Source: Thermoleophilia bacterium (lineage in GTDB: Bacteria > Actinomycetota > Thermoleophilia > Gaiellales > Gaiellaceae). From it: a stretch of 11,121 nucleotides of DNA. Numbering within the stretch: the first letter of the stretch is position 1; every line of letters starts with the position of its first letter. The position numbers and the translations under genes are program-made. This document shows, piece after piece, positions 1 to 5,918 of the stretch. The stretch is taken from the NCBI GenBank assembly GCA_014534295.1, contig JACVRU010000050.1, positions 1 through 11,121 of the forward strand, read 5' to 3'. Under the pieces are notes generated by a model. It searched no databases. It was not told where the DNA came from and saw only the letters and a program-made list of their open reading frames with translations.

Positions 1-2
1 GG

Positions 3-557
3 ACGTGGGAGAAGACGCCCTCCCTCTTCACGGGCGAGCCCGACCAGCGCGAGGCCGGCCGCGCCGCTGCTGCCGAGTGGCTCGCTGCGACGGGAAGGCC
101 GGACGACGTCCTGCTCGGCTACGAGCCGGTGTTCCTCGAGGCGCAGTCCCGAAGCGCCGACTTCTCGCGGCGGATCATCCCCCGGGCGGACGCGGGCCTC
201 GCCGTCCGCGCGCTCGAGCTCGCGCCGAAGCCGCTCGGACGAGGGGTCTGGGTCTTCAGCTCCTGGGGTCCGACCAGCATCGTGCAGCGGCTCGACGCGC
301 CGCTCGTCGTCCCGCGGCCGCAGGAGGGGTTCGAGGCGAGAACGTTCGGCCCGTATCTCGTGATCCGCAGCCGCGAGCCGGCCGGAACGCCGCTCGGCTA
401 CGTCCGGCTCGCAGCGGCCGCCATGATCGCGGGCAAGACGATCGGGATCGCCGACGCCGACGTCAACTTCGCCATGCTGTCGCGCGCGGCGAGCGCGCTC
501 GGCCAGATCTACGAGGCGGCTTCCTCGGCCCGCTCCGCCTCGACGAGCTCCCGGTAG
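3..557 (+). CDS. C-terminal part of a probable membrane glycosyltransferase (GT-C/GT39-like), 5' truncated by window edge
   Basis: The reading frame is open from the first bases and gives 184 residues before the TAG at 555-557; the N-terminus lies outside the window. The visible part has no membrane helices and looks like the soluble tail that follows the membrane region in actinobacterial ArnT/PMT-like glycosyltransferases. Recognisable patches are a 'GRPDDVLLGYEPVFL' stretch, 'PLGRGVWVFSSW', a 'FGPYLVIRS' strand and a late 'IGIADADVNFAML' segment. Such proteins move sugars from polyprenyl-phosphate donors to lipid or protein acceptors at the membrane, but the catalytic N-terminal part is not visible, so the reaction is inferred from family resemblance only. 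The last 15 or so residues are Ser/Ala/Arg-rich and overlap the end of a convergent small gene by 49 bases, so the natural end of the protein may have been extended. No operon partner is visible on this strand. Confidence 0.55.
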   Translation, partial: TWEKTPSLFTGEPDQREAGRAAAAEWLAATGRPDDVLLGYEPVFLEAQSRSADFSRRIIPRADAGLAVRALELAPKPLGRGVWVFSSWGPTSIVQRLDAPLVVPRPQEGFEARTFGPYLVIRSREPAGTPLGYVRLAAAAMIAGKTIGIADADVNFAMLSRAASALGQIYEAASSARSASTSSR

Positions 558-706
558 CAAGGGGCGCCCTCGAAGGCGGCGAGACCCGCGGGGCCTGGGC
601 GGCGCTGGCGGCGCCGCCGCCGTCCCGCGGCGACCACCGCGGACGCGCCCACGAGCCCCCCGAGCAGGAACGAGCGCAGGCGGTCACGCTTCCTCTCCCC
701 GTCCAT
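509..706 (-). CDS. small conserved-looking protein, possible single membrane segment then Arg-rich stretch
   Basis: From the ATG at 706 this encodes 65 residues. They fall into a charged N-terminus (MDGERKRDRLR), a short hydrophobic glycine-rich stretch of about 16 residues (FLLGGLVGASAVVAAG), an Arg-rich cluster (RRRRRQRR) and an acidic, less biased tail containing 'GLAAFEGAPCYRELVEAE'. The order is that of a small membrane-anchored protein with a positive cytoplasmic flank, and the tail does not read like a random GC-rich shadow frame. I do not recognise a named family. An alternative in-frame ATG lies at 724, adding six residues. No Shine-Dalgarno sequence is seen before either start. The 3' end overlaps the upstream glycosyltransferase by 49 bases in antisense. 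The start lies 16 bases from, or overlaps, the psuK start, so the promoter must be inside psuK or the message is leaderless. Confidence 0.5.
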   Translation of the reverse strand: MDGERKRDRLRSFLLGGLVGASAVVAAGRRRRRQRRPGPAGLAAFEGAPCYRELVEAERAEEAAS

Positions 707-720
707 GCGAGCATTCTCGC
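707..720. repeat. short inverted repeat between divergent start codons
   Basis: GCGAG (707-711) and CTCGC (716-720) form a perfect 5-base inverted repeat with a CATT spacer. It lies exactly between two CATG tetranucleotides at 704-707 and 722-725, and each CATG carries an ATG on both strands. The stretch therefore sits between the starts of the small minus-strand gene and psuK. It could be an operator or a small mRNA hairpin, but it is short enough to occur by chance in DNA of this composition. Confidence 0.25.
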
Positions 721-722
721 GC

Positions 723-1511
723 ATGCGGATCTGCGCGATCGGCGACCTGCTGCTCGACGTCATCGTCCGGCTCGACGGGCCGATCGGGGCCGACACGGAC
801 ACCTACGGGCGGACGTCCGTCGCCGCCGGCGGCCAGGCCGCCAACGTCGCCGCCTGGGCCGCCGCGCTCGGCGGCGCCGGCCGCTTCGTCGGGAAGCGCG
901 CCGCCGACCCGCCCGGGCGGCTGGTCGCGGACGAGCTCGCGGCGCGCGGGGTCGAGCTGCTCGGGCCCGTGGTCGAGCGAGGCACCGGCACCGTCGTCTC
1001 GATCGCGGCGCCCGACGGCAGCCGCTCGATGCTCTCGGACCGCGGCGTCGCGACCGACCTCGAGCCGGAAGAGGTAAACCCCGCCTGGGTGGACGGCTGC
1101 GACTGGCTGCACGTCCCCGGCTACAGCCTCGTCCGCCAGCCGCTCGCGGCCGCCGCCACCAAGGCGGCCGGGCTGGCGGCCCGCGTCTCGATCGACGCCT
1201 CCTCCACCGCCGCGATCGAGGAGGTCGGGCCGGAGCTGTTCCGCGAGCTCGTGCGCGACCTGCGGCCCGAGGTCGTCTTCGCGAACGAGGCGGAGGCGGA
1301 GCTGGTCGGCGAGCTCGACGGGGCGACGGTCGTCGTCCACTCGGGCCGCGGCTGCCGGGTCGGGCGCGAGTCGTTCGCCGCCCTCGCGACCGAGGTCGTG
1401 GACACGACCGGCGCCGGCGACGCGTTCGCGGCCGGGTACCTCCTCGGCGGGCCGGAGCTCGCGCTCGAGGCCGCCGCCCGCTGCGTCGCGAAGCCCGGGG
1501 CGATGCCGTGA
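723..1511 (+). CDS. psuK: PfkB-family carbohydrate/nucleoside kinase, probable pseudouridine kinase
   Basis: This 262-residue protein belongs to the PfkB/ribokinase family. It opens with the usual first strand (MRICAIGDLLLDV), carries the glycine-rich substrate-binding patch GGQAAN at residues 36-41, and ends with the ATP-site signature DTTGAGDAFAAGYLLG, in which Asp233 is the expected catalytic base. It is somewhat shorter than typical members (about 300 residues). The ribokinase family covers many sugars and nucleosides, so the sequence alone does not set the substrate. The call rests on the next gene, a clear pseudouridine-5'-phosphate glycosidase that overlaps it by four bases (GTGA). The expected reaction is ATP-dependent phosphorylation of pseudouridine to pseudouridine 5'-phosphate in the cytoplasm. 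The start at 723 fits the family N-terminus best; an ATG at 705 is the alternative. No Shine-Dalgarno sequence is evident. Confidence 0.8.
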   Translation: MRICAIGDLLLDVIVRLDGPIGADTDTYGRTSVAAGGQAANVAAWAAALGGAGRFVGKRAADPPGRLVADELAARGVELLGPVVERGTGTVVSIAAPDGSRSMLSDRGVATDLEPEEVNPAWVDGCDWLHVPGYSLVRQPLAAAATKAAGLAARVSIDASSTAAIEEVGPELFRELVRDLRPEVVFANEAEAELVGELDGATVVVHSGRGCRVGRESFAALATEVVDTTGAGDAFAAGYLLGGPELALEAAARCVAKPGAMP

Positions 1512-2395
1512 AGGAGCTCGTCGCCGTCTCCCGGGAGGTCCGGGACGCGCTCGACCGGCGGCAGCCCGTGGTGGCGCTCGAGACGACGCTCGTCGCGCAC
1601 GGCTTCCCGGACGGGAAGGGCGTGCAGGTCGCCCTGGAGTCGGAGCGGCGCGTCCGGGAGGCGGGCGCGGTGCCGGCAACCGTGGGCGTCCTCGACGGCC
1701 GCGTCCGGATCGGCATCGAGCGCGAGGAGCTCGAACGCTTCGACGCGAGCGCGCGCAAGGTCGGGCCGCGTGACCTGGCCGCCTGCGCGGTTCAGGGAGC
1801 GCTCGGCGCGACCACCGTCGGCGGCACGCTCGCCGCCTGCCGCGTCGCGGGCATCGGCTTCCTGGGCACGGGCGGGCTCGGCGGCGTCCACCGCGGCTGG
1901 GCGGGCCGGCCCGACGTCTCCCCCGACCTGGGCGAGCTCGCCCGTTCGGAGGTGCTCGTCGTCTCCTCCGGGGTCAAGTCCCTGCTCGACGTGGCCGCAA
2001 CGGCCGAGGTGCTGGAGACGCTCGGCATCCCCGTGCTCGGCTACCGCACGGACACGCTGCCCCTCTTCTACGCCGCCGAGGGCGGGCCGCCCGTCTCGGC
2101 GCGGGTCGACAGCCCGCAGGAGACGGCCGAGGTCGCGCGCGCTCACTGGACGCTTGGCCGGCGCTCCGCGCTCGTGCTCGCGAACCCGCCGGCCGACCCG
2201 ATCGACGTCGAGCCGCTGATCGAACGCGCCGTGGCGGCCGCCGAGGCCGAGGGAGTGACCGGCCAGCGCGTGACGCCGTTCGTGCTCGACGTCCTCCACC
2301 GGGAGAGCGGCGGCCGCACGCAGGCCGTCAACGAGCGCCTGATCGCCGACAACGCGGCGCTCGCCGCGGAGGTCGCGGTCGCCTACGCGGAATGA
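1508..2395 (+). CDS. psuG: pseudouridine-5'-phosphate glycosidase
   Basis: The 295-residue product matches PsuG along its whole length (the E. coli enzyme is a little over 300 residues). It breaks the C-C glycosidic bond of pseudouridine 5'-phosphate, giving uracil and ribose 5-phosphate. Family landmarks are VALETTLVAHGFP with Glu25 (the acid/base Glu of the family), FLGTGGLGGVHRG at 118-130, the metal-site region RPDVSPDL at 134-141, SSGVKSLLD with Lys157 (the expected Schiff-base lysine), ANPPADP, and the C-terminal TPFVLD...GGRTQAVN...NAALAAEVA block. All expected catalytic positions appear intact. The GTG start at 1508 overlaps the psuK TGA, and the gene's own TGA overlaps the ATG of the downstream transporter, so the three genes are probably one transcript with translational coupling. 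The frame stays open far upstream of this GTG, but that part is Arg-rich noise without family similarity. Confidence 0.93.
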   Translation: MKELVAVSREVRDALDRRQPVVALETTLVAHGFPDGKGVQVALESERRVREAGAVPATVGVLDGRVRIGIEREELERFDASARKVGPRDLAACAVQGALGATTVGGTLAACRVAGIGFLGTGGLGGVHRGWAGRPDVSPDLGELARSEVLVVSSGVKSLLDVAATAEVLETLGIPVLGYRTDTLPLFYAAEGGPPVSARVDSPQETAEVARAHWTLGRRSALVLANPPADPIDVEPLIERAVAAAEAEGVTGQRVTPFVLDVLHRESGGRTQAVNERLIADNAALAAEVAVAYAE

Positions 2396-3060
2396 GGATC
2401 TCCGCGCTCTTCGTCGCGGTCGCCGCCTTCTTCGTCACCGCGCTCGTCGTCTCGAACATCATCGCGGTCAAGCTCGTGGAGATCTCGGGCCAGGTCTTCC
2501 CGGCCGGGCTCGTGATCTTTCCGCTCTCGTACCTGCTCGGGGACGTGCTCACGGAGGTGTACGGCTTCCGCGCCGCCCGCGCCGTGATCTGGCTCGGCTT
2601 CGCCTGCAGCCTGCTTGCGGTCGGCGCGATCCAGGCCGCGATCCATCTGCCGGCGGCCGGCTTCTGGAGCGAGAACCAGAACGCCTACGCCTCGACGTTG
2701 GGGACGACCTGGCGGATCTTCCTCGCCTCGCTCGCGGCCTACCTCGTCGGCGAGCTCGCGAACGCGACCGTGCTCGCGCGGATGAAGGTTGCCACGCGCG
2801 GTCGCTGGCTCTGGTCGCGGACGATCGGCTCGACGGTCGTCGGGCAGGGGCTCGACTCGCTGATCTTCGTCACCGTCGCGTTCGCGGGCACGGGCGCCGG
2901 CCTGGCGAACCCGATCGTGACGACCTGGCTGATCAAGGTCGGCTACGAGGCCGCGGCGACGCCGCTCACCTACGCCATCGTGAACGCGCTCAAGCGGCGA
3001 GAGGGGCTCGACGTCTTCGACGCCGACACTCGACTGACGCCGCTGCCGCTGCGACGATAG
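2392..3060 (+). CDS. yhhQ: YhhQ/VUT-family integral membrane transporter (queuosine precursor transporter family)
   Basis: The 222-residue, strongly hydrophobic protein shows the VUT_1/YhhQ pattern: a first helix leading to SNIIAVKLV (residues 21-29), the block FPLSYLLGDVLTEVYGFRAA at 43-62, GELANATVLARMK at 120-132 and GQGLDSLIF at 151-159, with about six membrane helices in all. Characterised relatives import queuosine precursors such as preQ0 and preQ1. The ATG at 2392 overlaps the psuG stop (ATGA), so the gene is probably the third member of the pseudouridine operon. That context leaves two readings: the transporter brings in queuosine-type precursors as part of a broader modified-nucleoside salvage unit, or in this lineage it carries pseudouridine itself. 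The family call is firm from the sequence; the substrate is inference. No queuosine-pathway enzyme is seen elsewhere in the window. Confidence 0.85.
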   Translation: MRISALFVAVAAFFVTALVVSNIIAVKLVEISGQVFPAGLVIFPLSYLLGDVLTEVYGFRAARAVIWLGFACSLLAVGAIQAAIHLPAAGFWSENQNAYASTLGTTWRIFLASLAAYLVGELANATVLARMKVATRGRWLWSRTIGSTVVGQGLDSLIFVTVAFAGTGAGLANPIVTTWLIKVGYEAAATPLTYAIVNALKRREGLDVFDADTRLTPLPLRR

Positions 3061-3064
3061 GCGC

Positions 3065-3501
3065 GTGCTCGAGCTGGTCCCCGCCCTGCTCACGCTCGCC
3101 GGCGCGAAGCCGCCGACGGGCCTCCCGGCCCATACGGCCGGCTACACCCAGCGGACGAAGCTGAACGCGAGGCCGATCCCTCCGCGGCGGAGCGCGACGC
3201 GCACCTCGGCACCAAGAACGTCTACGCGAGCAAGCTCCCCCGCGCCGGCTCGTCCACGTACCCCGTCGGGACGGTGATCGTCAAGGAAGTCCGGCGGCCG
3301 GGGACGAAGGTCGTCGGCGTCGTCGCCGCGATGCGGAACAAGGCCGGCGTGAGGGCGAACGACGGCTGGCAGAACGATCGAGTGGAGCCGCCCGGCCGCG
3401 GGCAACCGGTTCACCGTCCTCGCCCCAGGGGCAGGCTCTGCTGCTTCTCCCGCCACGTGCAGGCGAAGACGCGGGACTACGTGTTCACGCGCCGCAGGTA
3501 G
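3065..3501 (+). pseudogene. decayed cytochrome P460-like (c-type haem) protein gene, multiple frameshifts
   Basis: Joining three reading frames restores one recognisable protein. It has a hydrophobic leader from GTG 3065 (LVPALLTLAG), then TAGYTQRTKLNARPIP, a -1 shift near 3180 into AERDAHLGTKNVYASKLPR and YPVGTVIVKEVRRPGTKVV, a +1 shift near 3373-3376 into IEWSRPAAGNRFTVLAPG, and a -1 shift near 3431-3441 into CFSRHVQAKTRDYVFTRR, ending at TAG 3499-3501. This order is that of secreted cytochrome P460-like proteins, which end in CxxCH plus a short basic tail. Here the second haem cysteine is Arg (CGC at 3451), and a usually aromatic position after GYTQ is also Arg (CGG at 3152); both fit T-to-C changes. 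Three shifts plus a lost haem ligand argue for true decay over one sequencing error. It begins four bases after the yhhQ stop, and its 3' end overlaps the convergent small membrane gene. Confidence 0.75.
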
Positions 3502-3668
3502 TAGCGCGCGAAGTAGAAGACGGCCGCGAAGACACCGAAGAAGAACGTCGCCACGCCCCAGGCCGTCGCGCGCCGGTTCCCGTGGCGCTCGGCGTGGTTG
3601 AAGACGACGAGGGAGAGGACGACCGCGACGACGAGGGCGAAGACGAACTGTCCGGTGCTGAACGGCAC
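3477..3668 (-). CDS. small two-helix membrane protein, unknown function
   Basis: The 63-residue product has two clear hydrophobic segments at about residues 8-24 (FVFALVVAVVLSLVVF) and 36-54 (AWGVATFFFGVFAAVFYFA). They are joined by a polar, positively charged loop (NHAERHGNRRAT) and followed by a basic end (RYYLRRVNT). The pattern of charges suggests both termini and loop are arranged for the inner membrane. No catalytic motif is visible and I cannot name a family. The start is a GTG at 3668, seven bases after the stop of the GYD-domain gene, so it is probably the last gene of that minus-strand cluster. No clear Shine-Dalgarno sequence precedes it. Its 3' end overlaps the end of the decayed P460-like gene by 25 bases on the other strand. 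Confidence 0.65.
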   Translation of the reverse strand: MPFSTGQFVFALVVAVVLSLVVFNHAERHGNRRATAWGVATFFFGVFAAVFYFARYYLRRVNT

Positions 3669-3675
3669 CGGGGAG

Positions 3676-3960
3676 CTATTCGAGCAGACCCAGGAAGTCG
3701 TCGACCGAGAACGCCGGCATCGTCTGGAACTTCGAGCTGCCGCGGGCGCTGAGCGCGACCGAGATCCGCGCCATCGTTGCGTCGTCGGGGGCCTCGATCA
3801 CGTTGACGAAGTCGAAGGGCCCGAGCGTCGCCCACTGTTGAACCACGCGCGCGCCGAGCTCCTCGACGTCACGGTTCACCTCGCGCAGGCGCTCCGGGTT
3901 CGACTTCAGCGTCTGGACGCCCTGGACCGTCAGCGTCGACAGCATCACGTACGTCGGCAT
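3676..3960 (-). CDS. GYD-domain protein
   Basis: The 94-residue protein is a single GYD domain, a small ferredoxin-fold-like family of unknown function. Typical features are the opening MPTYVMLSTLT, the middle segment of a long helix NPERLREVNRDVEELGARVV (residues 21-40), the core strand LGPFDFVNVIEAPDDATMAR at 46-65 (where the family-name GYD position reads PFD), and the closing strand and helix. The length equals that of stand-alone family members. The start is well fixed by a strong AAGGAGG site four to five bases ahead of the ATG. Most unusually, the first 92 bases overlap the 3' end of the upstream membrane protein gene in another frame on the same strand. The downstream neighbour is a tiny membrane protein seven bases away. 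Cellular role unknown; relatives are often annotated only by domain. Confidence 0.88.
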   Translation of the reverse strand: MPTYVMLSTLTVQGVQTLKSNPERLREVNRDVEELGARVVQQWATLGPFDFVNVIEAPDDATMARISVALSARGSSKFQTMPAFSVDDFLGLLE

Positions 3961-4624
3961 CGCTCCTCCTTGTCGGTGCGCCCGAGTCTACGAGCCGGGC
4001 CGCCTGGTCGTCGTAGAGCAGCGTTGCGCCGAGGTAGAGCACGGGCTGGACGACGAGCACCGAGAGGAACCCCGCGGCGGCGAGCGTCGTCTCCGCCTGG
4101 CCACGGAGGAGGAAGAAGAGGCCGTAGGCGGTGACCAGGCCGAGGAGGATCAGCGTCGCGAACGTCCCCAGCGAGTGGACGAAGTCCGCCCGGGCGAGCG
4201 CGATCCCGCGCCCGAATGCGTCCCGGAAGCCTCGACCCTCGAGCACCGCCGCGGGGACCGCGAGGCCGACGAGCGCGAGCCAGATCGCCGCCGGGATGAG
4301 GAAGAGCGCGAGCAGGATGGAGACGGGCACGAAGACCGCGAAGCCGACCGCGATCGCCGTTGCCGCTTCGCGCCGGGATGGGCGCCGTTCGTGGACGACC
4401 AGGACCGCGCCGTAGTACGAGACGGCCTGGGCGAGCGCGAACACCGTGAACGGCCAGACGTAGCTCGCGGGGGGCTCGAGGAGCGTCTGGCCGACGCCGG
4501 CCAGCGCAGGCGGCACGCCGAGGGCGAGCGCCCGCCAGAAACGCCGGCCGTACAGCCGCAGCGTCTCGGCGACGAGCTGGCCCACGGTCCGCGCGCCCGG
4601 CGGCAGCGCGGGTGGCCTGATCAC
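3869..4624 (-). CDS. multi-pass membrane protein, unknown function
   Basis: The 251-residue protein opens with a soluble stretch containing RTVGQLVAETLRLYGRRFW, a layout seen in large families of bacterial membrane proteins related to the GDPD membrane domain. About six hydrophobic segments follow (roughly residues 31-49, 55-77, 88-108, 109-128, 150-173 and 181-204). A conserved-looking loop EGRGFRDAFGRGIALAR lies at 129-145. After the last helix the sequence DDQAARLVD is where relatives commonly stop. Here it continues for about 40 polar, Asp/Pro/Arg-rich residues of low complexity that overlap the GYD gene, which suggests the original stop was lost or a frameshift occurred. The GTG start at 4624 overlaps the TGA of the upstream nucleosidase gene (GTGA), so the two are probably co-translated. 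Transport, structural or lipid-related roles are all possible, and the sequence does not decide between them. Confidence 0.7.
   Translation of the reverse strand: MIRPPALPPGARTVGQLVAETLRLYGRRFWRALALGVPPALAGVGQTLLEPPASYVWPFTVFALAQAVSYYGAVLVVHERRPSRREAATAIAVGFAVFVPVSILLALFLIPAAIWLALVGLAVPAAVLEGRGFRDAFGRGIALARADFVHSLGTFATLILLGLVTAYGLFFLLRGQAETTLAAAGFLSVLVVQPVLYLGATLLYDDQAARLVDSGAPTRRSDADVRDAVDADGPGRPDAEVEPGAPARGEP
3965..3971 (-). promoter_or_regulatory. strong Shine-Dalgarno site for the GYD gene
   Basis: AAGGAGG on the minus strand ends four bases before the ATG at 3960. It is one of the few near-perfect ribosome sites in the window and lies inside the coding sequence of the upstream membrane protein. 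It confirms that the GYD protein is started independently and not only by coupling. Confidence 0.85.
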
Positions 4625-5157
4625 TCCAGGGCGTCCAGCAGCCGTGGCACGGCCTCCTTCAGCGCGGCGAGCCCCCGCTCGAAGTCCCAGCGGGATCGGT
4701 CCGGCTCGTCGACCTCATTCGACACGGTGCGCAGCTCCACCGCCGCGACGCCCACGAGCTCTGCGGCCCGCAGTACGGCGAACCCCTCCATCGCCTCGAT
4801 GTCGCAGCCGGTCGTGCCGCCGACCGCGGCGCTCGTCCCGATCGGCTCGACCCTGGCCTCGGGCAGGGCTGCCTGCGCGGTGGCCAGCAGACGCTCATCG
4901 GGGAGCGCCAGGCGCGGCACGTGGACGTCGGCGTGCAGATCGCAGTAGCGCGCCTCCGAGCCGAGGACGAGCGTGCCGGGCTCGAGCCCGCGGCCGCCCG
5001 CGAGACCGACGAGCAGCAGCGCCTCGGGCGCGGAGCCCGCGAGCGCGCGCCCGGTCGCGATCGCCGCCTCAACCGGGCCGATCCCGCATGCGAGCGTCCG
5101 CGCGCCGGCGGCGCACTCGAGCTCGCGGGCGGTCGCCGCGACTACCAGGAGGTCCAT
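4621..5157 (-). CDS. mqnB: PNP/UDP-family nucleosidase, probable futalosine hydrolase
   Basis: From ATG 5157 the product is 178 residues. It shows the nucleosidase/phosphorylase fold: an opening strand LLVVAATARELE (Glu near residue 12-14, where MTA/SAH nucleosidase has a catalytic Glu), CGIGPVEAA at 24-32, LLVGLAGGRG at 48-57, the nucleoside-binding IEAMEGFAVLRAA at 120-132 with Glu124, and ELRTVSNEVDEPDR at 141-154. Asn147 sits where MTA/SAH nucleosidase has its catalytic Asp; 'SN' at this point is typical of futalosine hydrolase, which removes hypoxanthine from futalosine in the alternative menaquinone route. The protein is shorter than most MqnB enzymes (usually over 200 residues), and no other menaquinone gene is nearby, so another purine nucleosidase role is possible. 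A GTG at 5172 would add five residues. It heads the minus-strand cluster and is 20 bases from the divergent lipid kinase start. Confidence 0.65.
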   Translation of the reverse strand: MDLLVVAATARELECAAGARTLACGIGPVEAAIATGRALAGSAPEALLLVGLAGGRGLEPGTLVLGSEARYCDLHADVHVPRLALPDERLLATAQAALPEARVEPIGTSAAVGGTTGCDIEAMEGFAVLRAAELVGVAAVELRTVSNEVDEPDRSRWDFERGLAALKEAVPRLLDALE

Positions 5158-5177
5158 CGGGGGAACGTACACCGGCC

Positions 5178-5918
5178 ATGCGCCTCCTCTTCGCCAACCC
5201 CAGCTCCGGCAGCGCCGACGTGCTCGACGAGCTTCGCCGCGAGGCGGCGCGTCGCGGCATCGAGGTGCGCGACCTCGCCGAGCTCGAGGCGAGCGACGCG
5301 GAGGTCGTCGGCGTCGCCGGGGGCGACGGCTCGCTCGCCGCGGTGGCCGGGGTCGCGCTCGACCGTGACCTGCCCTTCGTGGTCGTCCCGCTCGGCACGC
5401 GGAACCACTTCGCCCGGGACCTGGGGCTCGACCCCGACGACCCGGTGGCCGCCCTCGACGCGTTCGACGGGCCCGAGCGCAGGGTGGACGTCGGCCGGGT
5501 CAACGGCCGAGTGTTCCTGAACAACGTCTCGCTCGGCGCGTACGCCGCCACGGTGCACGAGGAGGGCGCCGGCGCGCTCGCCCCGCTGACCCGCTGGCTG
5601 CTCCGCTTCCGGCGCGCGCCGCTCCGGCTGCAAGTGGACGGCGAGGAGCGCAAGGTGCTCGTCCTGCTCGTCGGCAACAACGAGTACGACGGCCGCGGCT
5701 CGCGCGAGCGGCTCGACGCGGGCACGCTCTCGGTCTACGCGCTCGAGCGCGGCCGCTTCCTGCGTCTACGACGCGACACGGAGCTCGGGAGCCGCTTCGT
5801 CGTCCACGCGAGGCTGCCGCGCGTGCAGGCGGCCATCGACGGCGAGCCCGACGAGCTCGACTCGCCCCTCCGCTTCGAGCTCGACCGCTGCGCGCTCCGT
5901 GTGAGAATCGCCGGGTGA
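5178..5918 (+). CDS. diacylglycerol-kinase-family lipid kinase (YegS/DgkB-like)
   Basis: The 246-residue protein has the DAGK catalytic domain landmarks in order. These are an opening strand with NPSSGSA (7-13), the nucleotide-binding GGDGS at 48-52, PLGTRNHFARDLG at 71-83, the FLNNVSLGAYA strand that follows, a VLLVGNNEYDGRG segment, and the late IDGEPDE at 220-226, whose Glu is the usual metal/catalytic position. Such enzymes phosphorylate diacylglycerol or a related lipid with ATP at the inner face of the membrane; the exact lipid cannot be read from the sequence. It is shorter than typical members (about 290-300 residues), mainly because the N-terminal region is compact. The ATG at 5178 faces the divergent nucleosidase gene with only 20 bases between starts. 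No good ribosome site is visible. Its TGA overlaps the GTG of the cupin gene. Confidence 0.88.
   Translation: MRLLFANPSSGSADVLDELRREAARRGIEVRDLAELEASDAEVVGVAGGDGSLAAVAGVALDRDLPFVVVPLGTRNHFARDLGLDPDDPVAALDAFDGPERRVDVGRVNGRVFLNNVSLGAYAATVHEEGAGALAPLTRWLLRFRRAPLRLQVDGEERKVLVLLVGNNEYDGRGSRERLDAGTLSVYALERGRFLRLRRDTELGSRFVVHARLPRVQAAIDGEPDELDSPLRFELDRCALRVRIAG

Noticed and set aside
5..1507. The psuG frame stays open without a stop for about 1500 bases upstream of its GTG
   Set aside because: The translation there is Arg/Ala/Pro-rich with no family similarity and overlaps the true psuK and glycosyltransferase frames; long open shadow frames are expected at this GC content.
684..2299. Several long minus-strand open frames opposite psuK and psuG
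   Set aside because: They are low-complexity Arg/Pro-rich shadows of clearly identified genes and have no plausible starts or ribosome sites.
3142..3456. A 104-residue minus-strand open frame opposite the decayed P460-like gene
   Set aside because: The plus-strand three-frame reading gives a coherent haem protein, while this frame shows no motif and no ribosome site.
3065..3501. Programmed frameshifting that could still express the P460-like protein
   Set aside because: Three separate shifts of mixed direction, no slippery heptamer seen, and a destroyed CxxCH make this much less likely than decay.
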